64,000 nt of DNA from Fabrea salina (GCA_022984795.1 JALIHJ010000007.1:248001-312000); one strand, 5' to 3'; counted from the stretch's first letter, positions 44,266-53,604 are shown. Notes: generated by a model not told the origin, from the letters alone. Program-made: numbers and translations.

Positions 44266-44353
44266 TTTTATAGATAAATTGCTTTCCAAATAATTTATCT
44301 TTGTGGTAAATGTGAAGTATTTTATAGATAATAAGTCTGTACAATTTACATTA

Positions 44354-45103
44354 TTATATATAGTTTTTGTGATCTTGAGGGTACTGTAAATTCGAAATAC
44401 CAAAACGTTGGAAAATAACTACTGTGAGATAATACTTCAAGGCCTTCCACTTCATTATACAAGAATAACTGTGAGAGTTGTCGCTGCAACACCTAAACTT
44501 AAACGACCTAATCAGGAAGCTGATGTTGTAATCGACAAAAAGTTCGTCGATAAAGGCCAAATAGAAACTCCTGATTTCGCAGTTATCCAGTAAAGCTCTT
44601 ACGCACTCACTGTTGAAGCAAGAAAACTTAGGAACCTCCCTAGGGCGTTCTGTGCGCGGCCACACATCTGAGTCCACCACTCTTTGCAAACTTTCTGGAA
44701 AGTGCTGGCACATTCCTTCCAAAACCCTGAACCTGGTCCGCACAGTTTTCCCCTGGAGCACCTGCTTCATCACTGCTCTGAGTCCTCGGAACACATTCTT
44801 CACCAAGGACTCCTTGAAGTGCCGACCCCTTACTTCCCGGCCCTGCTTCAAAAAAGACCTGAACAAATGCGTCTCAGGGTCGCGTCGCCTTCCTCTGTGA
44901 GAAGGCACTGAACCTGTCTGAGTAAGGGTTTCGAAGGCTTGCTTCTCCGGCATAGAAGAAGAGTTTCCTTCGGAAGAAGTCATGGAATTTTGGGTGCTGA
45001 GCAAAGGACTGAAGTCATCTGGAAGGTTGTAGATGGATAAGTCTGTGTACAAGTTGTTGTAGCAGTGTTCAGGGAATATACTTATTTTGAAATCTTCCGC
45101 CAT
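44354..45103 (-). CDS. Orphan protein with Arg-rich middle part
   Basis: A 249-residue protein that I do not recognise. Residues 1-75 are acidic and Ser-rich. Residues ~75-165 are strongly basic (RGRRRDPETHLFRSFLKQGREV, VRTRFRVLEGM). The last 85 are Cys, Tyr and hydrophobic-rich (CFNSECVRALLDNCEIRSFYLAFIDELF) and could be a small folded domain. No signal peptide, no zinc motif of known spacing. The ATG at 45103 follows GCTTATAA. The long 214-bp spacer upstream contains a GC-rich island. Real gene likely; function unknown. Confidence 0.6.
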   Translation of the reverse strand: MAEDFKISIFPEHCYNNLYTDLSIYNLPDDFSPLLSTQNSMTSSEGNSSSMPEKQAFETLTQTGSVPSHRGRRRDPETHLFRSFLKQGREVRGRHFKESLVKNVFRGLRAVMKQVLQGKTVRTRFRVLEGMCQHFPESLQRVVDSDVWPRTERPREVPKFSCFNSECVRALLDNCEIRSFYLAFIDELFVDYNISFLIRSFKFRCCSDNSHSYSCIMKWKALKYYLTVVIFQRFGISNLQYPQDHKNYI

Positions 45104-45130
45104 TTATAAGCAAAAGTTCCTAAGTTTTAT

Positions 45131-45235
45131 TTTAGGTCAACTATGCTAGTCTAAGCTAGCAACTCACAGGAATAAGCGAAGCGGGAGTACTTCTGCAGGG
45201 ATAGCCTGGAAGGCTGGAATATTCAGTCTAAAAAA
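45131..45235. other. GC-rich island with small hairpins in a divergent spacer
   Basis: In the 214-bp spacer between 45103 and 45318 about 100 bp stand out as GC-rich between AT-rich ends. Seen: a 6-bp hairpin TGCTAG/CTAGCA (45144-45161), AGCC/GGCT around TGGAA near 45204, and GAAG/CTTC. There is no ATG frame, no C/D box pair and no pol III T-run on the plus strand. It could be a structured RNA or a promoter block. Confidence 0.35.
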
Positions 45236-45317
45236 ACTTTAATTCCATATTGTAAATTCTGGCATATCTGGCATAGTTAATGCTTGTAGGAATAATACTT
45301 TAATAAAACGTATAAAA

Positions 45318-45749
45318 ATGACAGAACAAGAACACTACTCCAAGTTATTTCAAGAAATATTCGACCCCAAAAACAGGGGATTTTTTAAAACCAGCGAAGT
45401 AGAAACTTTACTGATCGCAAATGGCTATCTTGAAGAAAAGCAAGGAATCCTAGAACTACTCAGTTACCTCGAAGCTGACTCTGAAGGAAGAATCCGCACT
45501 GAAGACGTCAAAGACCTCATGGAGCCTGACTTCGTTAGGTTCGACGAAGAAAACAACCTGGCAGATGTTTTTGCACTCTTTGACAAGGATGAGGACCAAC
45601 AAATCTCTGTGGAGGACCTTAAAACGTACGCTGCCGAACTAGGCTACCCTCTAACTGACAAGCAAGCTGCACTCATGATCAAAGCTTACGACTCAGACCG
45701 TGACTCTAAGATCAGTTTAGAAGACTTCATCTCAATCTTCAAAAAGTAA
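45318..45749 (+). CDS. Calmodulin/centrin-like EF-hand protein
   Basis: A 143-residue protein of four EF-hand units. Units 3 and 4 have good Ca2+ loops: DKDEDQQISVED (~89-100) and DSDRDSKISLED (~125-136). Units 1 and 2 are degenerate (DPKNRGFFKTSE, EADSEGRIRTED), with missing ligands at key positions. Layout and size fit calmodulin, troponin C or centrin-like proteins; I cannot decide. Ca2+-binding proteins of this sort drive contractile fibres in heterotrichs, but a link is inference. The ATG follows CGTATAAAA. Convergent with CCT2 across 23 bp. Confidence 0.82.
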   Translation: MTEQEHYSKLFQEIFDPKNRGFFKTSEVETLLIANGYLEEKQGILELLSYLEADSEGRIRTEDVKDLMEPDFVRFDEENNLADVFALFDKDEDQQISVEDLKTYAAELGYPLTDKQAALMIKAYDSDRDSKISLEDFISIFKK

Positions 45750-45772
45750 CTAAGCAGACCTTAAGTTAGTAA

Positions 45773-47389
45773 TTAGTAACCTTCTCTTTTCCTTGGAGCG
45801 CACTTCACAATGTCATCCACTCTTAGGATCATTTCAGCCGCTTCAGCAGCAGCCAGAAGAGCAGCTTCTTTGACTCTTAAGCACTCCTTGACTCCAAGCT
45901 GTTCCATGTCTCCAACCTCGCCTTTGGCCATGTCTATGCCTGCAGAAGTGTTTCCTCCAGCAATTGAAGCTCTTAGTTGAGTAATTAACTCGGCACTGTC
46001 GTACCCTCCGTTGTCTGAAATAATAGTGGGCAAGTTCCTAAGGGCCCTTCCAAAAGACTCTACGGCCAAAGCTGTTTTTCCAGGGATGGTTTTGGCAAGT
46101 GAGTCAGTGGCCTCAGCCATCCTGACTTCAGAGTTGCCTCCTCCGTAAATAACCTTTTTGTTCTTGATGGTTTGTACTAACACACAAAGGGCGTCATGCA
46201 GACTCCTTTCAGCCTCGTCCAGCAAGTGAGAACTGGCTCCTCTCAGCACAATGGTGCTGGCTCTTCCTTCTTGACAGCCTGAAAACCTAATAACTTTGTC
46301 TTCTCCGAGCATGATCTCGTCAACTAGTTCGCAAGTTCCTAGTGTGGCTGTTTCGGGGGAGTCGAAAGTAGACAAGATGTCTGCTCCCAACACTGCTGAA
46401 AGTCTTTCAACGCCTTCGAAGTCAGCATGTTCTATCACCATGACTCCGTCGTCGACCATCAAACTTTTGGGGTAGTCGTATATGAGTTGTCTGTTAATGA
46501 AAACTTGGGGTTTGTGTGCAAGGATTTTTTCTACTTTCCTCCTCATTTTTTCGCGCTCAGCTGCTTCGATTTCAGCTACTTTTTCGATGGAGTCAGCTTT
46601 GACTTTGGACCCGAAGATTTTAATTTTGTCGTAGTCCATTGGAGTGTTTGCAACCATGATTTTAGGCGAGACTTTGGAGTGCGGGGAGCCTGTAGCAATG
46701 GTTTTTTCCAAAATGAATCCTTCAGCCAGGAAAGAGTCCCTTAAGTTCCCACCAGGTTTCTTAATGATTTGGATGAGTTTCAGGTCGTCACTTCCTCCCA
46801 GTTTGAGAACAGCGTCCACAGCTAAGTTCACAAACAACTCCTTTTCTTGGACCAACAACTTAGAACTCAGAGTAGTCCCTGCAATGCTTTTCAAGTCGTT
46901 GCGGAAGTCCTCGTCAGTCCTTTCTACACCTAACTCCAACAAGACCTTGCGGGCTTCAGCAAGTGCCTGGCGCCAGCCTGCAATGATCACTTGGGGATGT
47001 ACACGTGCGTGTGTGAGTCTTTCAGCTTCTCGGAGCAGTTCTCCAGCAAGCACTGCTACAGTGGTGGTGCCGTCGCCTACTTCGGAATCCTGGGTTTTGG
47101 AAATGTCAATAAGGATCTGGGCAGCGGCGTTGTCCACGTAAACAGAATTCAGGATGGTGGCGCCGTCGTTGGTGACTCGGATGTTGTGGTCGGAAAAGTC
47201 CATAGGTTTGAGGATCTTGTCCATGCCTTTGGGGCCCAAGGTGGTTTTGACTAAGTCTGCCACAGCAATTGCTCCTACGAAGGACGAAAGTCTGGCCATT
47301 TCTCCCCGGCTTTCTTCTGCTTCTTCATTTAAAATTTGTGGAGTGATGTTTCCTGCTTCGTCAAGTCTTCCTACGTAAGGGCCGCTCAT
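45773..47389 (-). CDS. CCT2: T-complex chaperonin subunit beta (CCT2)
   Basis: A 538-residue group II chaperonin subunit, full length. The family motifs are present: [38 protein letters not shown], and [22 protein letters not shown]. The start ([18 protein letters not shown]) and [21 protein letters not shown] near the C-terminus identify the beta subunit. It folds actin, tubulin and WD40 proteins in the cytosol as part of the TRiC ring. Divergent from the coiled-coil gene at 47445 across 55 bp. No oddities seen. Confidence 0.95.
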   Translation of the reverse strand: MSGPYVGRLDEAGNITPQILNEEAEESRGEMARLSSFVGAIAVADLVKTTLGPKGMDKILKPMDFSDHNIRVTNDGATILNSVYVDNAAAQILIDISKTQDSEVGDGTTTVAVLAGELLREAERLTHARVHPQVIIAGWRQALAEARKVLLELGVERTDEDFRNDLKSIAGTTLSSKLLVQEKELFVNLAVDAVLKLGGSDDLKLIQIIKKPGGNLRDSFLAEGFILEKTIATGSPHSKVSPKIMVANTPMDYDKIKIFGSKVKADSIEKVAEIEAAEREKMRRKVEKILAHKPQVFINRQLIYDYPKSLMVDDGVMVIEHADFEGVERLSAVLGADILSTFDSPETATLGTCELVDEIMLGEDKVIRFSGCQEGRASTIVLRGASSHLLDEAERSLHDALCVLVQTIKNKKVIYGGGNSEVRMAEATDSLAKTIPGKTALAVESFGRALRNLPTIISDNGGYDSAELITQLRASIAGGNTSAGIDMAKGEVGDMEQLGVKECLRVKEAALLAAAEAAEMILRVDDIVKCAPRKREGY

Positions 47390-47444
47390 ATTTATTAGTT
47401 ACTGAGTTAAGCACTAAGAATATAAGATTTAAATCCATTTTAAT

Positions 47445-48908
47445 ATGTTTTCGCGTCAATCTAAGAGTGCAGCAGGAAACCGCTCTCAAATGTCTACCTG
47501 GGAACCTGAGTCCTCTAGACTCCAACGTGACATGGAACAAATTATTCAAAAACTCGAACAAGAAAAACGCCAAACCAACTTCCTTGAAGAGCAAATTAAA
47601 ATATCTGAAAACGAAATCAAAGAACAAAAAGAAAGGGCTGACCAGTCATTTGCCACCCCTGAATCCAAACTCCGCTACCAAGTCACCAACTTAACCAAGC
47701 AACTCGAACTCCAAGTTGCCCACCTCAACCAAGCCAGAGCTGAAAACAAGGCTACCAGAGAAAGAATTGACACTTACCGCAAAGAAAAACTCTCTTCACA
47801 ACGCAAAGTTTCTAGTCTCCAAGAAGAAGTCAACCACTACAAACGCTTAGCTGAAGAAAGAAACTCCGAACTCTGTGACGACTTAACTTACGACCAAAAA
47901 CGCCGGGAAAAAATCCACACTCTCCGAAGCAAAAGTGCCCACCAAAAAAGCAGAATGAGTGCTAAAGTCAACATGCTCAACTCCAAACTCAAAGAAGAAA
48001 AACAAAGCAGGTCCAAAGCTTTCAAAGACTTCCAAGAAAGCTTCATCGAAGCCCTTGCCCAACCCACAGGGACCATTGAGATCACTCGCTTGCTCAAAAA
48101 CTTACTTAGCTACTGGCGCCAAAAACTAGGCGAAAAAAAAAGTGACTTAGACTCTTACTTGAAAAACGTCAAACTCCTAGAAGGCGGGTTCAAGCAAATC
48201 GAAGCTGCCACTGGCATCAACAACAAAGATGACATAGTCACTGCCTTCATTAAGTCCCAGGACCAACAATACGAACTCTACTCCTACATAAACGGACTCA
48301 ACTCAGAAATCGACTCTTTAGAAGAGTCCAACAAAAGCTTGCTGTCCACTATTGAAATTTACGAAACCTCCAAAGAAAGCGGCCACGAAAAAATCCGCCA
48401 AAGAAGCACTGAGTTGCAAGAAAAACTAGACAACTACAAATTCAAAATCAACAAAAAAGACAACAAGGCCCAGAAAATCAACCAGGAACTCAAAAACCTA
48501 GTTCCACTTATAAAAGGCATAGTTGAAACCTGCAGAAACATCCGAATCCGAGTGGACTTTCCTTCTGAAATAGAATTAACTGACATAGAAGACCTCACTG
48601 AAGAAAACACTTCCCTCATTCTGGGCGAAGTCGAGGAGTATCTCACTAAGTTCAAACTCTCCAGTAAGAAGTTCCAGTCAGCACTACCCCTTGACTTGCT
48701 TTCAGAAAAGCACTTCAACAGGAAGCTTTGGGACATCTCTGAGGAACTCAAGAACGCCGAAGACTTTGCTGAAGAAGACACCCAAGACCTGAACAAGCCT
48801 CTCCCTGTGAATCAAATCAGGCACAGAGCTTTTGCTTTCATGCAGAAAAAGTATCCGCAAACCGCTGCTGTCATAGGCAAGTCAGCCACTACCAACTCTA
48901 GCTTGTAA
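47445..48908 (+). CDS. Outer dynein arm docking-complex-type coiled-coil protein (ODA1/CCDC114/CCDC63-like)
   Basis: A 487-residue, largely coiled-coil protein. The specific clue is around residues 255-295: IEAATGINNKDDIVTAFIK, QQYELYSYINGLNSEIDSLE, which matches the conserved centre of ODA1/DC2, CCDC114 and CCDC63 (TGI..., VEEQNFAxFNYVNELN). These proteins fix outer dynein arms to doublet microtubules of cilia. The C-terminus (AFAFMQKKYPQTAAVIG) is less conserved. Length is close to the usual 480-670 residues. The ATG at 47445 follows CATTTTAAT. The gene is followed by ARS2 on the same strand after 42 bp. Confidence 0.72.
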   Translation: MFSRQSKSAAGNRSQMSTWEPESSRLQRDMEQIIQKLEQEKRQTNFLEEQIKISENEIKEQKERADQSFATPESKLRYQVTNLTKQLELQVAHLNQARAENKATRERIDTYRKEKLSSQRKVSSLQEEVNHYKRLAEERNSELCDDLTYDQKRREKIHTLRSKSAHQKSRMSAKVNMLNSKLKEEKQSRSKAFKDFQESFIEALAQPTGTIEITRLLKNLLSYWRQKLGEKKSDLDSYLKNVKLLEGGFKQIEAATGINNKDDIVTAFIKSQDQQYELYSYINGLNSEIDSLEESNKSLLSTIEIYETSKESGHEKIRQRSTELQEKLDNYKFKINKKDNKAQKINQELKNLVPLIKGIVETCRNIRIRVDFPSEIELTDIEDLTEENTSLILGEVEEYLTKFKLSSKKFQSALPLDLLSEKHFNRKLWDISEELKNAEDFAEEDTQDLNKPLPVNQIRHRAFAFMQKKYPQTAAVIGKSATTNSSL

Positions 48909-48950
48909 CTCATATACCATAAACTAATAAAAAGGTATGAACCAACATAG

Positions 48951-50486
48951 ATGGATTGGCCATCAGAGCCTACAGGAGCCCACTTGGGTTCCCCGCCTAA
49001 AGCTGAAGAACACTCAAGGTCCAGGTCGCGTTCTGCTGACAGGTTCAAGCGAAAGCCCCGCAACCTTCCCAGACGCAAAGAAGGGCGGTACCGGGTGTGC
49101 AAACCTAGCATGGCGGGGGGACTGCTTACATTCAAACAGTTCATGGAGCTGCAGCACGACCCCATTCCTCCCTTTGAAGCCCAGCACCACTACGAAGAGT
49201 ACAAAAAGGACTATGAAAGGAAGCAACTCGAAACTTTTTTTGGCGAGCACAAAGACGAGCACTGGTTCATAGAGAAGTATGACCCAGTAGTCAGTCAAAA
49301 GTGGCAAGAAGAAAGGCACATGAACGCTAAAGTTTCACATCGCACTTTTATAGAAGGTGCTAGGAGCAGTGCTTTCGAAGGACTTAAACTTAGAGACAAC
49401 GGGACTACTGTTGACAAGATTTCAGGTCCTCCTTACTACGGATTTGACCCAAACTCAATGACTCTTTTTTTAAAAACAATCCCAGTGAACATTTCTCGCT
49501 GGGACTTGCTTTCAGTAGTCAAGACTTCTCCGGGGTTTGTGTCACTTTCGATGTCTGAACCTTTGAAGTCACAGGGCTTTTCTAGGTTTGCTTGGGTTTT
49601 GTACGACAGTGAACAGCGTTGCAACGAAAGTTTAGAGTTACTCACTAACAAAACAGTAGTGGGGGACTTTAAACTTTCGCCTGTGAGAAGCCAAAGTTCT
49701 TCCCGGAAAGAAGTACACATCCAGCCACCCCAGCCTTTAGAGTCCCTTGAAGCTGACTGGAAGCAGTCAGCCCGACTGATCTCTTGTTTGGACCGAGAAA
49801 AAGGAATCCAAGAAAACCCTTTGTTAGTTTCTCAAGAGAAGTTTGCTTCAATGAGTGAAGAAGAAAAAGAAAACCAACTGGACTTGCAACTGCTGTACTT
49901 AAGGAAAGTCCACGCTTTCTGCTACTACTGCTTAGAAGAGTACGATGATGAACGCATGCTGGCAGCTAAGTGCGGACCTGCTCACATCCGCAGCCGCTAC
50001 GACCCCTCAGCCTTGCGAAGTCCAGAGTTCGACGAACAAGTTGAAACTCGGCTGAACAAAAAAGTCACTTTGCAGAAGTACGACAAAGACGTAAGTGTTA
50101 CTTAGAGCGACGCCAAACTAGCAGAGAAGTTACTTGACTTCGAAAACAAAAACGCTATTGAAGAAGAAGAAATGAAGGTAAGGTGTGCAAAGTGCAAAAA
50201 GCTCTTCAGAGGAATTGAGTTCATGAAAAAACACCTCCACAACAAACACCCTGAAGAAATCGAAAAAGTAGTTGACGAACGGCTTAAAGAAATCATGCTT
50301 GAGAACTACTTAAACGACCCCGACAAACTAATGAACCAAATCCAGTACGCAGGCGAAGGATTCAGAGGTGCCCGGAGACCTCCTCCTCGCCAAAAGAAGA
50401 GTTCCGACTTGCCTTACGAAGACTTAGACGACCCTTCTAAGTTCCAAAAGTCTTCACGGAAGGTAATCGACTACTCTGACATATAA
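48951..50486 (+). CDS. SRRT: ARS2/Serrate RNA effector (one 15-nt intron)
   Basis: Exons 48951..50090 and 50106..50486 give 506 residues. The N-terminal part has an RS-like basic stretch and MTFKQF-type TFKQFMELQHDPIPPFEAQHHYEEYK, a hallmark of ARS2/SERRATE. The middle carries an RRM-like unit (SMTLFLKTIPVNISRWDLL). Exon 2 provides the C2H2 finger VRCAKCKKLFRGIEFMKKHLHNKHPE. ARS2 links the nuclear cap-binding complex to RNA processing and decay. If the intron stays in, the protein ends before the zinc finger. An out-of-frame ATG at 48937 precedes the chosen start; it lies inside a possible 16-nt leader intron. Confidence 0.92.
50091..50105 (+). other. 15-nt spliceosomal intron of ARS2
   Basis: GTAAGTGTTACTTAG at phase 0, the same 15 bases as transporter intron 1. 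Splicing joins YDKD to SDAKLAEKLLDFE and leads into the zinc finger. Retention gives a stop after DVSVT. Confidence 0.95.
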
Positions 50487-50505
50487 CTTTAATTAGTTTA
50501 CCACA

Positions 50506-51471
50506 TTAACTAAAGTTACTCAGCCAAGTTTCGTTCCTCATCCTCGGAATAGGAGACCCTGTTTTGTTTTGGCGGATAGAAAAGTTAGCTGGGGAAATCG
50601 TGAAACTTGAGTTCAGAGTGGATTTTTCAGAAATCGAGTTGTTTTTTTTGTGGCTTTCAGGGGAGTTGTACCTGGTGTTTAAGCGAGAGTTAGAGATAGT
50701 TGGAAGCTTTTTGTCCCTTCGGTCCTCATAAGAGTCAATTCTGCACTCAGACAAAAAGAAACTTTTAGGAGGCTCAGACACTCTAGGATTGGGGCGGTCT
50801 TGCCGGGAGAGTTCTTGGAGTTCTTTTTTGATTTTGGCGTAGACTTTGTCTTTTTGTTTCTTTTTTTCTATGATTTCGTGGAGGAACTCGTCTTGGAGGT
50901 TTTCGGGGCACTCGCAGTAGAGTTTTTTGCACCTAAAACAAGCTTTGCTTTTAGGGTGTTTTTTAAGTTCAAATAGAATTTTGTGGCACTCAACTCCTAA
51001 TGCGTGGCCATTGTTTGTTTTGCGAGGACTAGTCGTGGACTTAGGTCTTTTAACCTTGGTGTGTGGCTTTTTTTCATAGGGTATTTTGATGTAAGCTTCG
51101 AAAAGGTTCTGCTTTTTCTGGAGTTCATCAGTTAGCTTTTCGTCCGGCAAGTAGGAAGCCTGGAACTTAGACGACTCAAGAACTGACTGTTGTTTGAAAC
51201 TCCAGTGGTCAAACCTAGCTGCGTCAAAAATACCTGACTTTTCCTGTTCAAGACGGCATTTGGAGTATAAGTGGTGAATGAAGTTTTCAGCCTTAGAATA
51301 AGGTTCGAAAAGAGACCGTTCAAGAATGGAGTTGTGGGTTTTTTTCTGAGGAGAAGTGGACTTAGTCTTTTTGGGAACAGCAAATGGCTTCCTGACTGGA
51401 CCTCTTTCGAGGTTGATAATGACTTTGCCGGAGTTGTTGGCTTCGTTTTCAGAATCGTTTTTGTCAAACAT
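50506..51471 (-). CDS. Basic protein of unknown function with a Cys cluster
   Basis: A 321-residue, Lys, Ser and Asn-rich protein. The only compact feature is CFRCKKLYCECPENL (~178-192), with preceding VECHK; it could hold a zinc ion. A coiled stretch follows (EIIEKKKQKDKVYAKIKKELQEL). The ends appear disordered. No family recognised. Convergent with ARS2 across 19 bp. The ATG at 51471 is preceded by ATCTGTTAAAA. Codon use is like its neighbours, so the gene is probably real. Confidence 0.65.
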   Translation of the reverse strand: MFDKNDSENEANNSGKVIINLERGPVRKPFAVPKKTKSTSPQKKTHNSILERSLFEPYSKAENFIHHLYSKCRLEQEKSGIFDAARFDHWSFKQQSVLESSKFQASYLPDEKLTDELQKKQNLFEAYIKIPYEKKPHTKVKRPKSTTSPRKTNNGHALGVECHKILFELKKHPKSKACFRCKKLYCECPENLQDEFLHEIIEKKKQKDKVYAKIKKELQELSRQDRPNPRVSEPPKSFFLSECRIDSYEDRRDKKLPTISNSRLNTRYNSPESHKKNNSISEKSTLNSSFTISPANFSIRQNKTGSPIPRMRNETWLSNFS

Positions 51472-51473
51472 TT

Positions 51474-51629
51474 TTAACAGATAAAAATATACCCAAGTGC
51501 ATTTAAGTAAGTTGTTCCATACTTGATCTTATTTGATCCGTGAGAATACACTCTGTCTGAGTCCTGATGTAAGTGATGAAAGAAGGTGCCTGATCTCTGA
51601 TCGCACACACCAGGTTCTGATTTATACAT
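51474..51629 (-). CDS. Possible 51-residue small protein, or C/D snoRNA region on the plus strand
   Basis: The 162-bp spacer between two divergent genes is not AT-rich like other spacers and is open on the minus strand from ATG 51629 (MYKSEPGVCDQRSG) to TAA at 51474. This would end 2 nt before the next ATG and start 4 bp from the divergent one, in line with local packing. Alternatively, the plus strand has GTGATGA (51571-51577, C box type) and CTGA copies (near 51590 and 51617, D box type), spaced as in a C/D snoRNA, but with no good terminal stem. Neither reading is secure. Confidence 0.3.
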   Translation of the reverse strand: MYKSEPGVCDQRSGTFFHHLHQDSDRVYSHGSNKIKYGTTYLNALGYIFIC

Positions 51630-51633
51630 AATT

Positions 51634-51942
51634 ATGAAACTAATATTGTTTACTGTGCTTGTGTTGAGCCACGTTCTGTTGGCCCAGGACACCCAACTGC
51701 CCAAGGCAGTGTTTTCAAAGAACTCGATGAGACTATCGGACCTAAGCGCCCCTAAAGACCAAGTGGCTTACAACCAGTACGTGCTGGACAGAGAAGGAAG
51801 AAGAATTAACTTACAAAAGCAAGAGAGCCAGCGCCAAGAAAGGTGGCCTTTTTTCCAGCTGACTGGGTACACCTTGTCAGTAGTGATGAGTTTGTTAGGC
51901 GGGGGCCTCATCTACTACTACTACAAGCACAAACCTAATTAA
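51634..51942 (+). CDS. Small single-pass membrane protein with signal peptide
   Basis: A 102-residue protein. It begins with a signal peptide (MKLILFTVLVLSHVLLAQ). A hydrophilic lumenal part of ~50 residues follows, then a membrane helix around 75-95 (YTLSVVMSLLGGGLIYYYY) and a short basic cytosolic end, KHKPN. The KHKPN tail resembles a dilysine-type ER signal only loosely. No family recognised. The next gene starts after 4 nt on the same strand. Confidence 0.68.
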   Translation: MKLILFTVLVLSHVLLAQDTQLPKAVFSKNSMRLSDLSAPKDQVAYNQYVLDREGRRINLQKQESQRQERWPFFQLTGYTLSVVMSLLGGGLIYYYYKHKPN

Positions 51943-51946
51943 TAAT

Positions 51947-52219
51947 ATGAAGGATCTCCAGGAACAGAAGCGCAAACGTCAAGAACGCTTTGGCAACCAC
52001 GAACTCGCCACTGCTGAGAAAAAGATCCAGCGTGCACAGCGTTTCGGAATAGTGTCCCAAGAACTCGAAGCGCAAAAACGTAAACAGAGAAAAGAGCGCT
52101 TCAACAAAGAAGACGAACAAAAACAGAAGAAACTTGAAAGAGCACGGCGCTTCGGCCTCTACAACCCTGAAGAAGAACGTTCTAAGCGTGAGGCTAGAAA
52201 GGAAAGGTTTTCTAAGTAA
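51947..52219 (+). CDS. Tho1/SARNP-type RNA-binding repeat protein without SAP domain
   Basis: A 90-residue, highly charged protein. It consists of tandem units of the form K-R-x-E-R-F-[GN] and R-A-x-R-F-G: KRQERFG, RAQRFG, QRKERFN, RARRFG, ARKERFS. These resemble the C-terminal repeats of SARNP/CIP29, yeast Tho1 and plant MOS11, which bind RNA and the helicase UAP56/Sub2 in mRNA export. The N-terminal SAP domain of those proteins is absent. Expected to be nuclear and to support mRNP assembly. The start follows TTAATAAT. Confidence 0.75.
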   Translation: MKDLQEQKRKRQERFGNHELATAEKKIQRAQRFGIVSQELEAQKRKQRKERFNKEDEQKQKKLERARRFGLYNPEEERSKREARKERFSK

Positions 52220-52259
52220 CTTGATTGGAATAATTCTTTTGTAAATTTAAAAGTAACTT

Positions 52260-53597
52260 ATGTCCTTAAACAGAAGATATAGAAGATCTAAAAAACCCAT
52301 ACTGCGCAGCAGTAGTTCCAGTGCCCAGTCTCCTTTGAGGCCCCGGCCTCCTGTGCAGGCTAAGCCCAAAATGACTTTTGACAACTACAAGCCCGTCAGG
52401 TTCATGGTCAACTTAGAAGACATGGTGGTGATTGAAAAAGACCTAGCTTTTTTGCTTGAAGACCTAAGCATCCAGTCTCTGTCCGTCTGTGAAGACTTTT
52501 GGGATATTACTGACGAAAACACCCTTAACCAAATAGAACAGCTCTACAGAGACCCTAAAGCCAAAAAGAACTTAAAGATGTGGATGGTACTTGGCAGTTT
52601 AGCTGTGGCCTTAATCCACCACATGGTGGGCAGTGGTTCTACCCAAAACAAAATCAGCACCATAAAAGAAATAGTTTTTAACCTGCACCAGGGCTTCCTT
52701 GTTGTAGTTAAACTCATTCTTAAACGCATTTCAGAAGACGTTTCCAACGAGTGGATTCTTAAGTTAAAAAACATAGTCAAGGCAAAACTTGTCCAGAAAA
52801 ACCAGGAAAAAGTCACTGTGCTCAAGAACTGCAACATCAGTGTTAAGAACGGTTTGAAGTCCCTGTGTAGCACTATTGTACAGCAAAAAAGCAACAAAAA
52901 CCTGATGATCAGTGTTACTAGGATTCTTGAGATTGCTGAAAAAGCATCTATTAAAAAGTCTAGAGCCTTCATAGAAAAGGCCTTTGGAATAGACTCAAGT
53001 GCTATTCCAAGTCAAAACAAAAACATTCCCCAGGGCCCTTTGCTTAAGTTTGAACCTTTGAAGCCCTACACTCTAGTGCTGGACTTAGACGAAACACTAG
53101 TGCACTACGTAGACACAGAAGAACCCTACTACGCCATAAGACCCCATACACAAGAGTTCCTCAATCAAGTTTCAGAGTTCTACGAAGTGGTGATATTCAC
53201 AGCTGGAGTCCAGGAGTACGCTGACTGGGTCCTCAACGTTCTAGATAAGGACAAAGTCTTCTCAGCCAGACTTTATAGACAACACACGGTGCCTGCTGGC
53301 AATGTTTTTGTTAAGGACTTGTCCCTTCTAGGCAGGGATCTCAAGAAGATGATCATAGTTGACAACGTAGCTGAGAACTTCGAACTCCAAAATGAAAATG
53401 GAATACTAATCAGGAGTTGGTACGGAGACCAGGAAGACAAAGCCCTTTTGGACATTTGTTTTGTGCTTACTGAAATTGCTAAGTGCGAAGTCGAAGACGT
53501 ACGCAAAGCTTTGAAAAGCTTAAGAGAGCACTTGCTGGAGCAAATATCTCAGGGAGATACTAAGTACCACTACAACTTTAAATCATTTTTGAGTTAA
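52260..53597 (+). CDS. SCP/FCP1-type HAD phosphatase (CTDSP-like)
   Basis: A 445-residue protein. The N-terminal ~50 residues are Arg/Ser/Pro-rich. A helical middle part of ~200 residues has no known motif. The C-terminal domain (from ~residue 270) is an NLI-interacting-factor type HAD phosphatase: LVLDLDETLVH with the nucleophilic Asp, YYAIRPHTQEFL, VVIFTAGVQEYADWVL, KDLSLLGRDLKKMIIVDN and IRSWYGDQED. It lacks a BRCT domain, so it is SCP-like rather than FCP1. Likely substrates are the Pol II CTD or other Ser/Thr phosphoproteins. Confidence 0.88.
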   Translation: MSLNRRYRRSKKPILRSSSSSAQSPLRPRPPVQAKPKMTFDNYKPVRFMVNLEDMVVIEKDLAFLLEDLSIQSLSVCEDFWDITDENTLNQIEQLYRDPKAKKNLKMWMVLGSLAVALIHHMVGSGSTQNKISTIKEIVFNLHQGFLVVVKLILKRISEDVSNEWILKLKNIVKAKLVQKNQEKVTVLKNCNISVKNGLKSLCSTIVQQKSNKNLMISVTRILEIAEKASIKKSRAFIEKAFGIDSSAIPSQNKNIPQGPLLKFEPLKPYTLVLDLDETLVHYVDTEEPYYAIRPHTQEFLNQVSEFYEVVIFTAGVQEYADWVLNVLDKDKVFSARLYRQHTVPAGNVFVKDLSLLGRDLKKMIIVDNVAENFELQNENGILIRSWYGDQEDKALLDICFVLTEIAKCEVEDVRKALKSLREHLLEQISQGDTKYHYNFKSFLS

Positions 53598-53604
53598 TAA
53601 TAAT

